Shown here piece after piece: positions 37,073-49,328 of a DNA stretch of 64,000 bases. The stretch's first letter is position 1; each line of letters starts with the position of its first letter. Origin of the DNA: Chromobacterium subtsugae (GTDB lineage: Bacteria; Pseudomonadota; Gammaproteobacteria; Burkholderiales; Chromobacteriaceae); NCBI RefSeq assembly GCF_001676875.1, contig NZ_JYKA01000002.1, positions 124,001-188,000 on the forward strand, read 5' to 3'. The translations under genes were made by a program, and so were the position numbers. The notes beneath the pieces are model-generated. The model was not told where the DNA came from. It made no database searches and saw nothing but the letters and a program-made list of their open reading frames with translations.

Positions 37073-38500
37073 TCAGCCCAGCTTCTGGCGCAGGATATCC
37101 TGGACCTGGGCCGGGTTGGCCTTGCCCTTGGACGCCTTCATCACCTGGCCGGCCAGCGCGTTCAGCGCCTTTTCCTTGCCGGCGCGGAATTCCTCCACCG
37201 CCTTGGGGTTGGCGGCGATCGCCTCTTCCACCATCTTCTCGATAGCGCCGACGTCGGACACCTGCTTCAGGCCGTCGCGCTCGATGATGTCATCGGCGGA
37301 CAGTTCGCTGTCCCACAGCGCTTCGAACACCTGCTTGGCCAGCTTGCTGGACAGGGTGTTGTCGGCGATGCGGACGATCAGGCCGGACAAGCGCGCCACC
37401 GAGATCGGGCAATCGGCGATGTCCTTGCCGTCGCGATTCAGCCGCGCGGCGATTTCGCCGTTGATCCAGTTGGCGGCCAGCTTGCCCTGGCCGGAAGCCT
37501 TGGCCACGGCTTCGAAATACTCGGCCTGAGCCAGGCTGGAAGTCAGCAGCGCCGCGTCGTAGGCGGACACGCCGTAGCTTTCCACGAAGCGGGCCTGCAT
37601 CGCGGCCGGCAACTCCGGCATCTCGCCCCGGATGCGGGCGATCTGCTCGTCGGAGATGCGCACCGGCAGCAGGTCAGGGTCCGGGAAGTAGCGGTAGTCG
37701 TGCGCGTCTTCCTTGCTGCGCATCATGCGGGTCTCGCCGCTGTCCGGGTCGAACAGCACGGTGGCCTGCTGCACCTTGCCGCCGTCTTCCAGGGTGTCGA
37801 TCTGCCACTGGATTTCGTACTTGGCGGCCTGCTCCAGGAAGCGGAAGGAGTTGAGGTTCTTGATCTCGCGGCGGGTGCCGAATTCCTTCTGCCCCTCCGG
37901 GCGCACCGATACGTTGACGTCCATGCGGAAGCTGCCTTCCTGCATATTGCCGTCGCAGATGCCCAGCCAGGTCACCAGCGTGTACAAGGCCTTGACGTAG
38001 GCCAGCGCCTCGTCGACCGAGCGCATGTCGGGCTCGGACACCACTTCCAGCAGCGGCGTGCCGGCGCGGTTCAGGTCGATGCCGGACAGGCCCTGGAAGT
38101 CTTCGTGCAGGCTCTTGCCGGCGTCTTCTTCCATGTGGGCGCGGGTCACGCCGATGACCTTTTCCTGATCGCCGACCAGAATCTTGAGCTTGCCGCCCTC
38201 GACGATGGGCAGGTCCATCTGGCTGATCTGATAACCCTTGGGAAGGTCCGGATAGAAGTAGTTCTTGCGGGCGAACACGTTCTTCTGGTTGATGTTGGCG
38301 TCCAGCGCCAAACCCAGGCGAATCGCCTTGTCCACCACCGCGCGGTTCAGCACCGGCAGCACGCCGGGCAGCGCCAACTCCACCGCGGAAGCCTGGGTGT
38401 TCGGTTCGGCGCCGAAGGCGGTGCTGGCGCCGGAGAAAATCTTGGAGACGGTATTGAGCTGCACGTGCACCTCGATACCGATTACGACTTCCCATTTCAT
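37073..38500 (-). CDS. gatB: Asp-tRNA(Asn)/Glu-tRNA(Gln) amidotransferase subunit B
   Basis: 475-residue kinase subunit that phosphorylates the misacylated aminoacyl-tRNA before amide transfer. Family features are the start [14 protein letters not shown], the [10 protein letters not shown] and [14 protein letters not shown] segments, [17 protein letters not shown], and a C-terminal YqeY-like helical tail ending in [11 protein letters not shown]. The ATG at 38500 has AAGGAT 9 bases upstream and matches the family N-terminus; an in-frame ATG seven codons earlier is less likely. A 165-bp spacer of no obvious content separates it from gatA. Confidence 0.96.
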   Translation of the reverse strand: MKWEVVIGIEVHVQLNTVSKIFSGASTAFGAEPNTQASAVELALPGVLPVLNRAVVDKAIRLGLALDANINQKNVFARKNYFYPDLPKGYQISQMDLPIVEGGKLKILVGDQEKVIGVTRAHMEEDAGKSLHEDFQGLSGIDLNRAGTPLLEVVSEPDMRSVDEALAYVKALYTLVTWLGICDGNMQEGSFRMDVNVSVRPEGQKEFGTRREIKNLNSFRFLEQAAKYEIQWQIDTLEDGGKVQQATVLFDPDSGETRMMRSKEDAHDYRYFPDPDLLPVRISDEQIARIRGEMPELPAAMQARFVESYGVSAYDAALLTSSLAQAEYFEAVAKASGQGKLAANWINGEIAARLNRDGKDIADCPISVARLSGLIVRIADNTLSSKLAKQVFEALWDSELSADDIIERDGLKQVSDVGAIEKMVEEAIAANPKAVEEFRAGKEKALNALAGQVMKASKGKANPAQVQDILRQKLG

Positions 38501-38665
38501 GGTCGGAAAATCCTTATTCATGCCAGAACGCAAGCTCAGCCGCGCTCTTGGAAACGTAAACTCTTAGCCTGCTCGCAAGCGGCGCGAAGACAAGGCGGGC
38601 ACGCGCAGACGGGTTTGGTACGGCAAGCGCGCCCAACGCCGCATTCGCGTCGCGCAGCCGCCGGC

Positions 38666-40117
<1,452 letters not shown>

Positions 40118-40201
40118 TTCGATTTGGTCTTGCTATCCGGATAGTCTGGCCCGGACGGCGCCGCGATGGGGAACCAAGCGCGCCGGGGCCGATCAGAGGG
40201 C

Positions 40202-40489
40202 TTACTCGATCACTTTGGGAACCAGGAACAGGCCCTTTTCCACTTGCGGCGCCACCGCCTGGAAGGCCTCGCGCCGGTTGGTTTCGGTGACGGCGTCGTC
40301 GCGCAGCCGCAAGGACACGTCCTGCGGATGGGCCATCGGCTCGATGCCGGAGGTGTCCACCGCCTGCATCTTCTCGATCAGGCTGAAAATATCGTTGAGC
40401 TTGTCCGCAGTGGCGGCGATTTCCGCCTCGTTCACATCGATGCGGGCAAGCTTGGCAATCCGTGCGACATCCTGGTGCGTCAGCGACAT
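40202..40489 (-). CDS. gatC: Asp-tRNA(Asn)/Glu-tRNA(Gln) amidotransferase subunit C
   Basis: 95-residue clamp that wraps GatA and GatB. The start [18 protein letters not shown] and the central [25 protein letters not shown] are typical of GatC; length is normal. It heads the gatCAB operon and is divergent from mreB, an arrangement common in betaproteobacteria. Confidence 0.95.
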   Translation of the reverse strand: MSLTHQDVARIAKLARIDVNEAEIAATADKLNDIFSLIEKMQAVDTSGIEPMAHPQDVSLRLRDDAVTETNRREAFQAVAPQVEKGLFLVPKVIE

Positions 40490-41877
<1,388 letters not shown>

Positions 41878-41910
41878 ACTTCAGCAACGGACCTTAACCA
41901 ACCGAGCGAA

Positions 41911-41933
41911 CGCCGCGCCGTCAAGGCGCGGCG
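41911..41933 (+). promoter_or_regulatory. Stem-loop between mreB and mreC
   Basis: Perfect 9-bp inverted repeat CGCCGCGCC / GGCGCGGCG with a 5-base loop, 33 bp after mreB and 9 bp before the mreC ATG. There is no T run, so it is not a full terminator; it may stabilise mreB mRNA or mask the mreC ribosome site, lowering MreC relative to MreB. Confidence 0.5.
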
Positions 41934-41942
41934 GTTGTGGCC

Positions 41943-42851
41943 ATGGATTTCGCCAACACCCCCAGCTTTTTCCGCTCCGGGCCGCCTCCGGCTGCGCGCC
42001 TGGCGATGAGCGCAGTGGCCTCGATCGCGCTATTGATAGGCGACAGCCACTACGGCCTGATGGAACAAGCGCGGGAAGCCCTGTCGCTGGCGCTGTACCC
42101 GGTGCAGCGCGCGGTCAACCTGCCGGCGCAGGCGGTGCGCCACGCCGGCGACTACCTGACCTCCCAGACCGAGCTGAAGCAGGAAAACACCGAGCTGCGC
42201 ACCCGCCAGCTGCAGATGTCGGCGCAGCTGTCGCGGCTGCAGACGCTGGAGCGCGAGCTGAACGAATTGCGCGCGTTGAACGCCATCCGCGCCCAGCGCG
42301 ACGACTCGGCGCAGATCGCCGAGACGCTGTACACCGGCCGCGACCCGTTCTCGTACAAGATCATCATCGACAAGGGCGACGACGCCAAGCTGCAGGCCGG
42401 CCAGCCGGTGGTTGACCCGCGCGGCCTCTTGGGCCAGGTGACGCGGGTGCAGCCGCTGACCGCCGAGGTGACGCTGGTCATCGACAAGAACCAGATGGTG
42501 CCGGTGATGATCGCCCGCACCGGCGAGCGCGCCATCCTCTATGGTTATGGTGGCGGCGTCGAGCTGCGCTATCTGCCGCAAAGCTCCGATGTGAAGGAAA
42601 ACGACCAGGTGGTGACTTCCGGCCTGGACGGGCTGTTCCCGGAAGGCATTCCGGTGGCGGTGGTGAGCAAGGTGGAGCGCAATCCCGGCGCCGCCTTCAC
42701 CCGCGTCAGCACCGTGCCGCTGGCCGGCGTGCAGCAAACCCGCTACGTGCTGGTGCTGCAGGCCCGCGAAACCCGCGCCCGCCCGGCCGAGGCGCCGGCG
42801 ATTGTAGAGAAAAAGACCAGGGGCGGCAGAAAGGCCGCCGCCGAGGAGTAG
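41943..42851 (+). CDS. mreC: Rod shape-determining protein MreC
   Basis: 302-residue bitopic protein of the elongasome. A membrane helix lies at about 18-38, a coiled coil at about 70-105 (ELKQENTELRTRQLQM and following), then the two beta domains (YKIIIDKGDDAKLQAGQPV and GLLGQVTRVQPLTAEVTLV). The C-terminal tail is charged. A GTG two codons upstream (41937) is an alternative start. No good ribosome site precedes either, but the hairpin between mreB and mreC is close. Confidence 0.93.
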   Translation: MDFANTPSFFRSGPPPAARLAMSAVASIALLIGDSHYGLMEQAREALSLALYPVQRAVNLPAQAVRHAGDYLTSQTELKQENTELRTRQLQMSAQLSRLQTLERELNELRALNAIRAQRDDSAQIAETLYTGRDPFSYKIIIDKGDDAKLQAGQPVVDPRGLLGQVTRVQPLTAEVTLVIDKNQMVPVMIARTGERAILYGYGGGVELRYLPQSSDVKENDQVVTSGLDGLFPEGIPVAVVSKVERNPGAAFTRVSTVPLAGVQQTRYVLVLQARETRARPAEAPAIVEKKTRGGRKAAAEE

Positions 42852-42857
42852 ACCCCG

Positions 42858-43361
42858 ATGTCGTTGGACCGTCCCAAGGAATTGCTCAAGCCGGTCAAGC
42901 GCCGCTTCATCCTGCTCACCTTCGTCGCCGCGGTGCTGGTCGAACTGGTGCCGCTGCCGCATGGCAGCACCCGCTGGCTGCCCGATTTCATCGGCCTCTT
43001 GATCCTGTACTGGGTGATCAACCAGCCGCGCCGCGTCAACATCGGCATCGCCTTCATGATGGGCATCATCGCCGACGTGTCCACCGCCGGCCTGTTCGGC
43101 CAGCACGCGCTGGCCTATTCGGTCACCGCCTTTCTCGCCTTGAGCCGCCAGCGCCAGCTGGTGATGTTCAACCTGGGGCAGCAGGCGCTGGTGGTGCTGG
43201 GCCTGATGCTGACCAACCAGATCATCATGGTGGTGGTGCGGATGCTGACCGGCTCCGCTTTCGTCGGCTGGAGCTATTTCCTGCCGCCGCTGATAGGGGC
43301 GCTGCTGTGGCCGCTGTTGACCAAGCTGATGTTGATTCCCTATCGCCACCACTCGGTATGA
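42858..43361 (+). CDS. mreD: Rod shape-determining protein MreD
   Basis: 167-residue membrane protein with about five helices that joins MreC to the PBP2/RodA synthase. Characteristic is LPDFIGLLILYWVINQPRRVNIGIAF in the second helix region and GQHALAYSVTAFLAL after it. It begins 6 bp after mreC and ends 14 bp before mrdA. Confidence 0.93.
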   Translation: MSLDRPKELLKPVKRRFILLTFVAAVLVELVPLPHGSTRWLPDFIGLLILYWVINQPRRVNIGIAFMMGIIADVSTAGLFGQHALAYSVTAFLALSRQRQLVMFNLGQQALVVLGLMLTNQIIMVVVRMLTGSAFVGWSYFLPPLIGALLWPLLTKLMLIPYRHHSV

Positions 43362-43375
43362 GACCCGCCTGATCC

Positions 43376-45316
43376 ATGCGCCGCCCCGCCCGTTTCAAGA
43401 ATCCGCAAACTGAAGAAGAAGAGTTTCAGCTGCGGCTGATCATCGCCTACGGCCTGATCATCCTGATGTTCCTGCTCCTTCTGGCCCGCTTCGTCTGGCT
43501 GCAGGTGCTGCAGCACGACCATTTCTCCACGCTGGCGCAGAACAACCGCATTTCGCTGGTGCCCATCCTGCCCAACCGCGGCCTGATCCTCGACCGCAAC
43601 GGCATCGTGCTGGCGCAGAACTACTCCGCCTACACGCTGGAGCTGACGCCGAGCAAGATTCCCGACCTCGCCGCCACCATAGACAAGCTGAAGAAGCTGG
43701 CCGACGTCAGCCCGCGCGACGAGAAGCTGTTCAAGAAGCTGCTGGCCGAAAGCAAGAATTTCGAAGCCATTCCGCTGAAGGTGAAGCTCACCGACGAGGA
43801 AGCCGCCCGGGTGGCGGCCAACGCCTGGCAGTTTCCCGGCGTCGAAGTGAAGGCCAGGCTGTTCCGCGACTATCCGTACAAGGAAATGACCAGCCACGTG
43901 CTGGGCTACATCGGCCGCATCAACCAGAAAGACCAGGAACGCCTCGCCGACGAGGACAAGACCACCAATTACAAGGGCAGCAACTACATCGGCAAGACCG
44001 GCCTGGAAGCGGTGTACGAGGAAGACCTGCACGGCCAGGTCGGCTTCGAGGAAATGGAAACCGACTCCGGCGGCCGCGCGGTGCGCAGCCTGCGCCGCAC
44101 GCCGCCAGTCAACGGCAACACGCTGAAGCTGGCGCTGGACATCCGGCTGCAGGAAATGGCCGACAAGCTGTTCGGCGAGCGCCGCGGCGCGCTGGTGGCG
44201 ATAGACCCGTCCACCGGCGGCGTGCTGGCCTTCCTGTCCAAACCCGGCTTCGACCCCAGCCTGTTCATCGACGGCATCGACAGCCAGACCTGGGCCGCGC
44301 TCAACAGCGACTGGCAGAAGCCGCTGGTCAACCGCGCGCTGCGCGGCACCTATCCGCCCGGCTCCACCTTCAAGCCCTTCATGGCGATGGCGGCCCTCAC
44401 CACCCACAGCATAGGCCTGCACGACATCCGTCCGGCGCCCGGCTATTTCACGCTGCCCGGCTCCAGCCACCAGTTCCGCGACAGCAAGAAGGGCGGCAAT
44501 GGCATGGTCAACCTGCAGCGCGCCATCACCGTCTCCAGCGACACCTTCTTCTACAAGCTGGCCTGGGACATGGGCATAGACAAGATCCACCCGGTGGTCG
44601 GCTCCTTCGGCCTGGGCAGCAAGACCGGCATCGACCTGGATGGCGAGGCCAGCGGCGTGCTGCCGAGCAAGGAATGGAAGGCCAAGCGTTTCGCCCGCTA
44701 CAAGCCCGAGGTGCGGCGCTGGTATCCGGCCGACGTGGTCAGCATCGGCATCGGCCAGGGCTTCAACGCCTACACCCCGCTGCAGATGGCCAACGCCACC
44801 GCCATCATGGCCAACAACGGCCAGGTGTTCAAACCGCACCTGGTGCAGCAGGTGGTGGACTCCAAAACCGGCCAGGTGCGCCAGATCGAACCGGCGCCGG
44901 TCCGGCAGCTGCCCTATCCGCAGGAGTACTTCGACTACATCAAGGAAGGCATGCACAACGTGATGATCTCGGGCACCGGCGCCCGCGTCGGCGTCGGCCT
45001 GAAGTATTCGATGGCCGGCAAGACCGGCACCGCGCAGGTGGTGGCGATCAAGCAGGGCGCCAAGTACAACGCCGCCGCGCTGGCCGAGCAATACCGCGAC
45101 CACAGCTGGTTCATCGCCTTCGCCCCGGTGGAAAAACCCAAGATCGCGGTGGCCATCATCGTCGAAAACGCCGGTTTCGGCGCCGCCGCCGCCGCGCCGG
45201 TGGCGCGCGGCCTGTTCGATTACTACCTGCTGGGCAAGGTGCCGACCGACCTGGCCGGCCTGCTCAAGACCGTACCGATGGAAAACGGGGACACGCATGA
45301 AGACACCCCTGATTAA
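43376..45316 (+). CDS. mrdA: Elongation peptidoglycan transpeptidase PBP2
   Basis: 646-residue class B penicillin-binding protein crosslinking lateral wall. A membrane helix at about 21-43 is followed by the pedestal (PNRGLILDRNGIVLAQNYSAY) and the transpeptidase domain with active serine in PPGSTFKPF, second motif SSD in TVSSDTFFYKL and third motif KTGT in AGKTGTAQV. It overlaps rodA by 20 bp, so synthesis of the polymerase-transpeptidase pair is coupled. Confidence 0.96.
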   Translation: MRRPARFKNPQTEEEEFQLRLIIAYGLIILMFLLLLARFVWLQVLQHDHFSTLAQNNRISLVPILPNRGLILDRNGIVLAQNYSAYTLELTPSKIPDLAATIDKLKKLADVSPRDEKLFKKLLAESKNFEAIPLKVKLTDEEAARVAANAWQFPGVEVKARLFRDYPYKEMTSHVLGYIGRINQKDQERLADEDKTTNYKGSNYIGKTGLEAVYEEDLHGQVGFEEMETDSGGRAVRSLRRTPPVNGNTLKLALDIRLQEMADKLFGERRGALVAIDPSTGGVLAFLSKPGFDPSLFIDGIDSQTWAALNSDWQKPLVNRALRGTYPPGSTFKPFMAMAALTTHSIGLHDIRPAPGYFTLPGSSHQFRDSKKGGNGMVNLQRAITVSSDTFFYKLAWDMGIDKIHPVVGSFGLGSKTGIDLDGEASGVLPSKEWKAKRFARYKPEVRRWYPADVVSIGIGQGFNAYTPLQMANATAIMANNGQVFKPHLVQQVVDSKTGQVRQIEPAPVRQLPYPQEYFDYIKEGMHNVMISGTGARVGVGLKYSMAGKTGTAQVVAIKQGAKYNAAALAEQYRDHSWFIAFAPVEKPKIAVAIIVENAGFGAAAAAPVARGLFDYYLLGKVPTDLAGLLKTVPMENGDTHEDTPD

Positions 45317-46394
45317 GCGCATCTGGCTGCAGATCAAGGAGCCGCTGGACGGCTGGATGATGCTGTTCCTGGGGCTGATCTTCGCGGTCAGCATGGTGCT
45401 GCTGTACTCCGCCAACAACCAGTCCTTCGACAAGATAGACAACAAGCTGGCCTATACCGTGCTGTCGCTGCTGGTGATGTGGCTGATCGCCCGCATGCGG
45501 CCGCAAAGCGTGATGAACTTCGCGCCGCCGATCTACGTGCTGGGCGTGCTGCTATTGGTGGCGGTGCATTTCAAGGGCATCACCGTCAACGGCTCCACCC
45601 GCTGGCTGAACCTGGGCGTCACCCGCATCCAGCCGTCGGAAATCCTCAAGATCGCGCTGCCGATGATGCTGGCCTGGTTCTTCCAGAAATACGAACTGTC
45701 ATTGCGCTGGTGGCATTACCTGATCGCGGCGCTGCTGATCGCCATTCCCAGCGCGCTGGTGCTCAAGCAGCCCGACCTCGGCACCACGCTGCTGATCGCC
45801 GCCGCCGGCCTGTTCGTGCTGTTCTTCGCCGGCCTGCCGTGGAAGGTGATCCTGGCCGGCGCGGTGATGTTCGCCGCCAGCCTGCCCCTGGTGTGGAACC
45901 ATCTGCACGACTACCAGCGCAAGCGGGTGCTGACCCTGATCGACCCCACCACCGACCCGCTGGGCACCGGCTACCACATCATCCAGTCGATGATCGCCAT
46001 CGGCTCCGGCGGACCGTGGGGCAAGGGCTGGCTCAACGGCACCCAAACCCACCTCGACTACATCCCGGAACGCACCACCGACTTCATCTTCGCCGTGTAT
46101 TCCGAGGAGTTCGGCCTGGCCGGCAACGTGGTGCTGCTGGCGCTGTACCTGCTGATCCTCAGCCGCGCGATGATGATCACCGCCAGCGCCCAGACCCTGT
46201 ACGGCCGGCTGATGGCGGCGTCGATCACCATGTCCTTCTTCGTCTACGCCTTCGTCAACATGGGCATGGTGTCCGGCATCCTGCCGGTGGTCGGCGTGCC
46301 GCTGCCCTTCATGTCCTACGGCGGCACCGCCACCGTCACGCTGTTCATCGGCATGGGCATGCTGATGGGCATCAGCAATCTGCGCCGGCTGTAA
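45297..46394 (+). CDS. rodA: Elongation peptidoglycan polymerase RodA
   Basis: 365-residue SEDS glycosyltransferase with about ten helices. Motifs are MVLLYSANNQSFDKI in the first helix, NGSTRWLNLGVTRIQPSEILK, the GTGYHIIQSMIAIGSGG loop and LPVVGVPLPFMSYGGTATV near the end. Partner of PBP2. Last gene of the mre operon; a GC-rich hairpin follows 10 bp after the stop. Confidence 0.96.
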   Translation: MKTPLIKRIWLQIKEPLDGWMMLFLGLIFAVSMVLLYSANNQSFDKIDNKLAYTVLSLLVMWLIARMRPQSVMNFAPPIYVLGVLLLVAVHFKGITVNGSTRWLNLGVTRIQPSEILKIALPMMLAWFFQKYELSLRWWHYLIAALLIAIPSALVLKQPDLGTTLLIAAAGLFVLFFAGLPWKVILAGAVMFAASLPLVWNHLHDYQRKRVLTLIDPTTDPLGTGYHIIQSMIAIGSGGPWGKGWLNGTQTHLDYIPERTTDFIFAVYSEEFGLAGNVVLLALYLLILSRAMMITASAQTLYGRLMAASITMSFFVYAFVNMGMVSGILPVVGVPLPFMSYGGTATVTLFIGMGMLMGISNLRRL

Positions 46395-46404
46395 GCTTGC
46401 CTCC

Positions 46405-46428
46405 GGTTCCGGCCGCCGCGCCGGAACC
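46405..46428 (+). terminator. GC-rich stem-loop after rodA
   Basis: Perfect 9-bp stem GGTTCCGGC / GCCGGAACC with a 6-base loop just after rodA. The following sequence has few T residues, so intrinsic termination would be weak; it is still the best candidate for the operon end. Confidence 0.45.
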
Positions 46429-46589
46429 AAATCCCTTCGCTTCGCGTCCATATGGTGTGTTGCAACCACCATAATAATGACAATTAGCTGTCAATTTATT
46501 CAAATCAAACTTCACATCATATACACTTCGCCATCCCGCCATTCACTTGCCCAAGCGGCCTCCCGCCGGGAGCGCCGCGGAGTCAGACC

Positions 46590-49328
46590 ATGCGAATCCA
46601 AACCCTGGGCCTGCTGCTGGCCCTGGCCGTGAGCCAGGCCGCTCCCGCCCGCGCCGCCGCATTGCCCGCCCCTTACGCCAGCGTGGAAGGCGTCAGCGAA
46701 TACCGGCTGGACAACGGCCTGCGCCTATTGCTGGCGCCGGACGCCTCCCAGGCCGCCATCACCGTCAACCTGACCTACCTGGTCGGCAGCCGCCACGAAA
46801 GCTATGGCGAAACCGGCATGGCCCACCTGCTCGAACACATGATGTTCAAGGGCACCACGCGCATCGCCAACGTGATGGACGAGCTGTCGCGCCGCGGCAT
46901 GCAGGCCAACGCCACCACCTTCCTCGACCGCACCAACTACTTCGAAACCTTCCCCGCCGACGACGACAACCTGGCCTGGGCGCTGCGGATGGAGGCCGAC
47001 CGCATGACGGACAGCCGCATCGCCCGCGCAGACCTGGACCGCGAGTTCTCGGTTGTGCGCAATGAAATGGAGATGGGCGAAAGCGACCCGTTCCGCGCGC
47101 TGTGGAAGCAGCTGACGGCGGTCAGCTTCGACTGGCACAACTACGGCCACAACACCATAGGCGCCCGCTCCGACGTGGAAAAGGTGCGCATCGACAATCT
47201 GCGCGCCTTCTACCGCAAGTATTACCAGCCGGACAACGCGGTGCTGGTGATCAGCGGCCGCTTCGACCCGGCGCGCGCGCTGGCGCTGACGCGTGACAGC
47301 CTGGGCGCCGTGCCGCGCCCGGCGCGCGCGCTGACGCCCACCTGGACCGAAGAGCCCCAGCGCGACGGCGCGCGCAAGGTGACGGTCCGCCGCGCCGGCG
47401 ACACCACGCTGCTGGCCGCGCTCTACCACGCTTCGGCCGGCAGCCATCCGGACTGGGCGGCGCTGCAGGCGCTGGACCACATCCTGACCAACGCCCCCAG
47501 CGGCCGGCTGTACCAGGCGCTGGTCGACGGCCGCCACGCGGTCAAGGTGTCGGCGCTGAGCCCGGCGCTGGCCGAGCCCGGCTACGTGTCGTACTGGGCC
47601 ACGCTGTCCAAGGGGCAAAAGCCGGCCGAGGCGCGCCGCGTCATGCTGGCCACGCTGGAAGACATCCGCCGCCATCCCATCGTCCAGGCCGAGCTGGACC
47701 GCGCCCGCGCCGCCTGGCTCAACCAGTTCGAGCAAACGGTCAGCGACCCGCAGGCGCTGAGCCTGGCGCTGACCGAAGCCATCGCGCTGGGCGACTGGCG
47801 GCTGTTCTTCCTCGAGCGCGACCGCATCGAGCGGCTGACCGTGGCCGACGTGCAAAGGGTGGCGGAGAACTACCTGAAGCCCAGCAACCGCACGCTGGGC
47901 GAATACCTGCCGACCCCGCATCCCGACCGCAGCGTGATTCCGCCCGCGCCGGACGTCGCCGCGATGGTCAAGGATTACCAGGGCAAGCCGGCGCTGGCCC
48001 AAGGCGAAAACTTCGACCCCAGCCCGGCCAATATCGAGCAGCGCAGCCGCAAACTGACGCTGGACAATGGCGCAGAGGCCGCGCTGCTGCCGAAACAAAC
48101 CCGCGGCCACGCCGTCAGCGGCTATTTCAGCTTCGCCTTCGGCGATGCCGAAGGCCTGGCCGGCCAACGCCTGGCCAGCCGGCTGACCGCCGCCATGCTG
48201 GACAAGGGCGCGGCCGGCCTCAGCCAGGCCGACATCGCCAACCGCATCGAACAGCTCAAGTCCTCGCTGCAGATCAGCGGCAGCGGCCAGGAAGTGCGCG
48301 TCGGCTTCACCAGCCAGCGCGACACCCTGCCGCAGCTGATAGACCTGATCGCCCGGCTGCTGCGCGAGCCCAGCTTCCCGCCCGCCGAATTCGACAAGCT
48401 GCGCGAGGCCAACCGCACCCGGCTGGCGGCGCTGCGCGACAACCCGCAGGCGCAGGCGGCGCGCGCGCTAGGCCAGCGGCTCAACCGCTACCCCGCCGGC
48501 GACATCCGCCATGTCCCGGCGCTGGACGAAGAGCTGGCCGAGCTGAACGCGGTCGGCCTGGAGCAACTGCGGCGCTTCCACCGCGGCTTCTACGGCGCGG
48601 GCCAGGCGCGGCTGGCGCTGGTCGGCGATTTCGACGCCGACGCCATCGGCCGCCAGCTTAACCAGCGCTTCGGCGACTGGCGCAGCGCGGCGCCTTATCG
48701 CCGGCTGGACGACAAGCTGCCGCAACCGCAAGCCGGCCGGCAGCTGCTGCAGATCGCCGACAAGGCCAATGCCGCTTACCTGGCCGCGCTGCCGCTGGCG
48801 GTGCAGGATACCGACGACGACTACCCGGCGCTGCTGCTGGCCAACCACATCCTGGGCGGCGAAAGCCAGTCGCGGCTGTTCCAGCGCCTGCGCCAGCAGG
48901 ACGGCCTGAGCTACGGCGCCGGCAGCGCGCTGAGCGTCGACAGCCGCCAGCCGGTGGCCAGCTGGCAGCTGTACGCGATCTACGCGCCGCAAAACCTGGC
49001 CAAGCTGCAGCACGGCGTCGGCGAGGAGCTGGCGCGGCTGCTGCGCGACGGCGTCAGCGCGCAGGAAGTGGCCGACGCCAAGCGCTCGCTGCTGCAATCG
49101 GCGCAACTGGCCCGGGCGCAGGACGACACCCTCAGCCGCATGCTCAGCCAACAGCTGGACCAAGGGCGCGACATGGCGTTCCAGGCGGCGCTGGAGCGGA
49201 AGCTGCAGCAGGCCACGCCGGCCGACGTCAACGCCGCGCTGCGCCGTTACCTGAAACCGGCAAGCCTGGTGGAGGTCTACGCCGGCGATTTCGCCGCCAA
49301 GGCGCCGGCGGCGCTCAAGCGCGACTAG
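46590..49328 (+). CDS. M16-family zinc metalloprotease, periplasmic
   Basis: 912-residue two-halved insulinase-type peptidase. A signal peptide covers about residues 1-23. The inverted zinc motif HLLEH is at 79-83 with catalytic Glu82, and the third ligand fits Glu159 (VVRNEME), the expected spacing. Four M16 domains follow: two in the N-terminal catalytic half, two from about 480 on without a zinc motif. Single-chain forms with both halves resemble PqqL/YhjJ-type exported peptidases. Substrates are unknown, probably small or misfolded envelope peptides. It is monocistronic, in front of a 195-bp A+T-rich region, and its 3' end overlaps dinB tail-to-tail by 14 bp. Confidence 0.9.
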   Translation: MRIQTLGLLLALAVSQAAPARAAALPAPYASVEGVSEYRLDNGLRLLLAPDASQAAITVNLTYLVGSRHESYGETGMAHLLEHMMFKGTTRIANVMDELSRRGMQANATTFLDRTNYFETFPADDDNLAWALRMEADRMTDSRIARADLDREFSVVRNEMEMGESDPFRALWKQLTAVSFDWHNYGHNTIGARSDVEKVRIDNLRAFYRKYYQPDNAVLVISGRFDPARALALTRDSLGAVPRPARALTPTWTEEPQRDGARKVTVRRAGDTTLLAALYHASAGSHPDWAALQALDHILTNAPSGRLYQALVDGRHAVKVSALSPALAEPGYVSYWATLSKGQKPAEARRVMLATLEDIRRHPIVQAELDRARAAWLNQFEQTVSDPQALSLALTEAIALGDWRLFFLERDRIERLTVADVQRVAENYLKPSNRTLGEYLPTPHPDRSVIPPAPDVAAMVKDYQGKPALAQGENFDPSPANIEQRSRKLTLDNGAEAALLPKQTRGHAVSGYFSFAFGDAEGLAGQRLASRLTAAMLDKGAAGLSQADIANRIEQLKSSLQISGSGQEVRVGFTSQRDTLPQLIDLIARLLREPSFPPAEFDKLREANRTRLAALRDNPQAQAARALGQRLNRYPAGDIRHVPALDEELAELNAVGLEQLRRFHRGFYGAGQARLALVGDFDADAIGRQLNQRFGDWRSAAPYRRLDDKLPQPQAGRQLLQIADKANAAYLAALPLAVQDTDDDYPALLLANHILGGESQSRLFQRLRQQDGLSYGAGSALSVDSRQPVASWQLYAIYAPQNLAKLQHGVGEELARLLRDGVSAQEVADAKRSLLQSAQLARAQDDTLSRMLSQQLDQGRDMAFQAALERKLQQATPADVNAALRRYLKPASLVEVYAGDFAAKAPAALKRD

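Noticed and set aside
36942-37529. Plus-strand open frame starting between mraZ and gatB
   Set aside because: It runs antisense through the gatB terminator and gene and resembles no protein family.
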